DNA from: Druceiella hillmani
Taxonomy: Eukaryota > Arthropoda > Insecta > Lepidoptera > Hepialidae
Direction of reading: 5' to 3'
Length of the DNA: 64,000 bases
Assembly (NCBI GenBank): GCA_039881145.1
Contig: JAYKKI010000004.1
Location: 52,101,501 to 52,165,500 of the forward strand
The notes below the pieces were generated by a model that had not been told where the DNA came from, did no database searches, and worked only from the letters and a program-made list of their open reading frames with translations. Numbering within the stretch: position 1 is the first letter of the stretch; every line of letters starts with the position of its first letter. Positions 60,697 through 64,000 of this stretch are shown piece after piece. The position numbers and the translations under genes were made by a program.

Positions 60697-61845
60697 TAAT
60701 GAATTTCTACAAAATTAACGCCAAATATATTCAAATATTTGAACAAATTTTGTCAGTTACAAAAATTAATATTAAAAAGTGAAGTGTTATCCTACTAGTT
60801 AAGCCTTATCTTACAGCACATAAATATTCAGCCTAAAGTGATAGGAAAATTCTTTAAATTATAAGAAAAGTTACAGTTGTGTGCTTCTGTGTTCAACGCA
60901 CGGTAACACTGAAATTCTTGTGATTTGCATAGCAAACGGGGAGGTTCATATCATAAGCAGGTTTTTTGCTCTAAGGAGTTGGATGTTTTTATTATGGTTT
61001 TTGTAAAGTAGGGTTATCATGATTAAAACAACATTATATTTGCTTCAAAACTTTTAATATAAACATCATTAAAAATGGGAAAGAATTTATATTAAGTGTC
61101 AAAAACAATTTGAAACGCGATGTCAATGTGGAAATTATTTTTTTATTTATGTATATAATATCAAGTTAGTACTCAACTTACGTCTCGTCGCACACGAGGC
61201 TGCAAAATGAACATGACAGTAGCTGTTTAGTTTTTTTTCTTTTTACTATTAGCGCAATCGTGAAGCTCCTTGTTTTTGACTTATGTTTTGTTTAATAATA
61301 TGATTAGCAAAATATGTGAAGGAAAAAAATGTTTCAACGTTGCACTGGTATAAAATAACTGGGAAGAATGTTACTAATCGTTAAAAATCTCCAGATCGTC
61401 AACTTTGTGTGCCTAAAAAAAACACAAATCTAGATAAAATCAGAAAATGTTAATGAAAAGATTTTGTAAGGATCCCGAATAAAAACAATTATTTGTAATA
61501 TAGTAAATGGGAAGCATTTTTTTATTTATGTAGCTTTTTCTTTTAAATAATTTTATGGCGATTCTTACTTCGTAAGAAGTAATAAGTCTTATTTAATATT
61601 TCTATTTATTTTATCATGAATAGAGTTTCCTTTTTTGATTTTATTGGTATAATATATTATGAAAGTACATGTATACGACACAATTTGAGAAGTGCCTACC
61701 TCATTGAATACTATTTTGTTACGAACAGTACTGGCTAGAGTTAACTTTAATTTCCACTTAATCTGAAATTTTATAATTAGATAAACACACAAATTTCAAA
61801 ATGATCAATTTCTGCATCTAACACACAATTTGTTGAACGGTTTAG

Positions 61846-62009
61846 TTCGCGACGGCGACACGGTGAAGCACTACCGCATCCGGCAGTTGGACGAGGGCGG
61901 GTTCTTCATCGCGCGCCGCACCACTTTCCGCACGCTACAGGAGCTCGTCGAGCACTACAGCAAGGATGCTGACGGACTCTGCGTGAGCCTCAACAAGCCC
62001 TGCGTCCAG
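61846..62009 (+). CDS. Src42A: Src42A tyrosine kinase, exon encoding the C-terminal half of the SH2 domain
   Basis: Next coding exon of the same kinase. It follows an acceptor ending GGTTTAG and ends at CCAG before GTAACA. The last base of the previous exon (g) plus the first two here (tt) make Val, and 54 full codons follow, so the phases agree exactly. It reads [19 protein letters not shown], then [25 protein letters not shown] and ends KPCVQ. The His in VKHY is the conserved beta-D His next to the phosphotyrosine site. [10 protein letters not shown] is the SH2 alpha-B helix and DADGLC the BG-loop region. KPCVQ leads into the SH2-kinase linker. The frame stays open about 8 codons past the donor, so a longer open frame runs to 62033, but the added residues (VTLSSFP) are not Src-like. 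GC-rich third positions contrast with the AT-rich introns. Confidence 0.95.
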
Positions 62010-64000
62010 GTAACACTATCATCCTTCCCTTGAAAATTAGTTACTCTCATAATTTATCTAAATAATATTCAAGCAGGCAAAAGACCTTGATGAAAAACCT
62101 AAAATTGGTCATATGATTGTAAAAAGTATAAGTCTTAAAGTTAACAATTTATGCCTATATAAAAATATGGGCGCATATCGACTCGTCCTATTTTTTTACA
62201 GGTGGTGTCGGCTCCCGCCCAAACAATACTTGATTAATGGAAAAACCTTTGCCTTGTATTTTGTTGGGTATGCCTAACTAAGAAACTTGGTAGTACTTTT
62301 CGGTATTTCAAAAGTTATCCGAACTATTTAATTTGTTCCTAAATATGAGGGAACGAACAAATTTTATACTTTGTTCCATACGGAGTAAAATATTATCAGT
62401 AACAAACAATTGGATAGATTGGAATCGTCATTGGACATAATCTTTATAAATACTCTATAAGGTGGTCTTTTATTTCATGGTTTTTTATGTTACATACGAC
62501 TTCGTTCGCATATAAAAGCTTAGGTTATCTTAAATTATATTATTCGATATTTTTGGCATTTTTATAATTAGAAATATTATAAATAATTAGAAATATTGTA
62601 CATTCAACTTTCAGACAACGAATCGTTTTTTACAGTTTTTGCGTGAGTTTGAACAAAAATTGTATTATATGAATTCTATTCTCCTGCAGATCCCTCATTT
62701 GACACGCATGATACCTCAGTTATTAAGTCAGATTGTAATTTTTGTCAGATTGTATCCTATCAAAATCCGATAAGCAATTAAGTCAGATTGTAATTTTTCC
62801 TCAAATTGTATCGTATCAAAATCCCATAAGCAATTAAGTCATATTGTAGTTTTTCGTCAGATTGTATCGTATCAAAATCTGATAAGCAATTAAGTCATAT
62901 TGTAATTTTTCGTCAGATTGTATCCTATCAAAATCCAATAACAATTAAGTCTTATTGTAATTTTTCGTCAGATTGTATCGTATCAAAATCCAATCAGCAA
63001 TTAAGTCATATTGTAATTTTTCGTCAGATTGTATCCTATCAAAATCCAATAACAATTAAGACTTATTGTAATTTTTCGTCAGATTGTATCCTATCAAAAT
63101 CCAATAAGCAATTAAGTCATATTGTAATTTTTCGTCAGATTGTATCCTATCAAAATCCAATAAGCAATTAAGTCATATTGTAATTTTTCGTCAGATTGTA
63201 TCTAATCAAAATCCCATAAGCAATTTCGCATGATACTAAAGTGGAAAGAGGTACAGATTACTGTTTAAAATATTTTTTCGTGTTGATAGACCTCCAATTG
63301 GGTCGAACCTAAACACTTTCAATAATGATTTCAATATAAAAATGTATCGTTACTATTTTATGGATAGTATAAATACATTTTTGGGTTCAAATTCAGTAGC
63401 TTGCTTTTAACAAAATTTCATACGGTGAAATGGTTTATATATTTATTGTAATTATCCACACCATAATGAATATTACCAATAATATTACTTTCATTTTTAA
63501 AAGTGCAATTGTGGAGATTCTATAGATGTTTATTGAAAAATAAAACATCCATTACGGAACTATCAAAATCTATACCATAGAAACTCTTTATCTATATAAA
63601 TCAGTTAATGATAGCTAACAATCGTGTAAACAAGTCTGTTTTGACGAAACGTTATTTAACCAATCACTTTATAAAGGTAATATAATGGTCACAAAGAGCT
63701 TAGAAAATATTTTGTAGACCTTCTTAATTATATATGTAAAAATCAGTTTTGTTATTATTTTTTGTACTATGAATTCTGTATTCACTGCTCGTTCAAATTG
63801 GAAATAAAATTTGTCCGGGAATATATAAAGATACCAGCGTAACGATGTATAAAATTATTCAGGAAAGCAGTTTGTTCTTTGGTCAGGCTTATATTTCCTC
63901 AGTTAAATCGAGAGTCTAACTGAACAAATAGATGCATACGTCCGTCTTATAATTATCATGTTAGATCTTTAGCTTAATTTACTTACGGCCAATGTACTAC
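62010..64000 (+). other. Src42A intron after the SH2 exons (partial, runs off the window)
   Basis: Starts with donor GTAACA. No sequence resembling the SH2-kinase linker or kinase domain (for example DQWEIDR or GSGQFGDVW) appears before the end, so the intron is at least 1.99 kb long. A 56 bp tandem array fills 62728-63222. I see nothing else in 62010-62727 or 63223-64000. Confidence 0.85.
62728..63222 (+). repeat. Minisatellite, 56 bp unit, about 9 copies
   Basis: The unit contains cagattgtatcctatcaaaa, tccaataagcaattaagtca and tattgtaatttttcg. Spacing is 56 bases (tcag at 63079 and 63135), with one or two copies 2-4 bases shorter. It starts about 720 bases after the second SH2 exon. Confidence 0.95.

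Larger units (their letters stand above)
60071..61845 (+). other. Intron splitting the Src42A SH2 domain
   Basis: A phase-1 intron of 1775 bases with GT...AG ends (GTGACT / GGTTTAG). It carries a SINE-like piece (60215-60300), three diverged copies of a roughly 100-150 base segment (around 60280-60400, 60400-60500 and 60735-60870, all with a catcagcctaaa-like core) and a large palindrome (60496-60696). From 60870 to 61800 I see only AT-rich sequence without features. Confidence 0.9.

Noticed and set aside
62010..62033. Longer reading of the second SH2 exon to a stop at 62034
   Set aside because: CCAG|GTAACA is a good donor at the conserved Src exon boundary; the extra residues are intron-like.
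62690..62760. ctcctgcag followed by atccctcatttgacacgc looked like the acceptor of the next Src42A exon
   Set aside because: The translation (IPHLTRMIPQ...) does not resemble the SH2-kinase linker or kinase start, and it runs into the 56 bp array.

Overview
The window is AT-rich eukaryotic DNA from an insect, most likely a moth or butterfly. The only gene I can name with confidence is Src42A (Src oncogene at 42A), a non-receptor tyrosine kinase, on the + strand near the right end. Two adjacent coding exons, 59949-60070 and 61846-62009, together encode an SH2 domain with the FLIRDSES phosphotyrosine-binding motif. Their splice sites and reading phases match. The lepidopteran assignment rests on the repeats: tails of the TACGGAACCCT type, gacagacag-type LINE 3' regions, tRNA-derived SINEs and RTE-clade LINE remains.

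Layout. Positions 1-59948 hold no recognisable Src42A exon. The SH3 domain should be encoded just upstream of the SH2 exons, but reading every TGGTGG (the Trp-Trp of the SH3 core) on the + strand gave no match. I therefore infer that the first 59.9 kb lie inside one very large intron between SH3 and SH2, unless the locus is misassembled. Positions 60071-61845 are the intron inside the SH2 domain. The kinase-domain exons lie beyond position 64000.

The intron is full of repeats. It holds seven clear minisatellite-type arrays (units of about 32, 84, 19, 24, 71, about 145 and 17 bp). An eighth, of 56 bp units, lies in the intron after the second exon. There are also two long TA microsatellites, several duplicated blocks, and interspersed families with two to four copies each in the window. 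Others are a clean 159 bp MITE-like element, two SINE-like pieces, and decayed reverse-transcriptase fragments (best at 53924-54430). Five inverted repeats could fold as RNA hairpins. The two most striking are an almost perfect 88 bp palindrome inside the SH2-splitting intron (60496-60696) and a pre-miRNA-like hairpin at 58962-59059.

Two stretches look coding but match nothing I know: a short + strand open frame ending at a consensus splice donor (44624-44785), and a 154-codon stop-free frame on the minus strand (35378-35839) with no usable ATG. About a dozen CpG- and GC-richer islands stand out by eye and may be promoters, enhancers or untranslated exons. Everything else is AT-rich intron in which I see nothing. 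I found no CRISPR array, rRNA, functional tRNA or bacterial gene.
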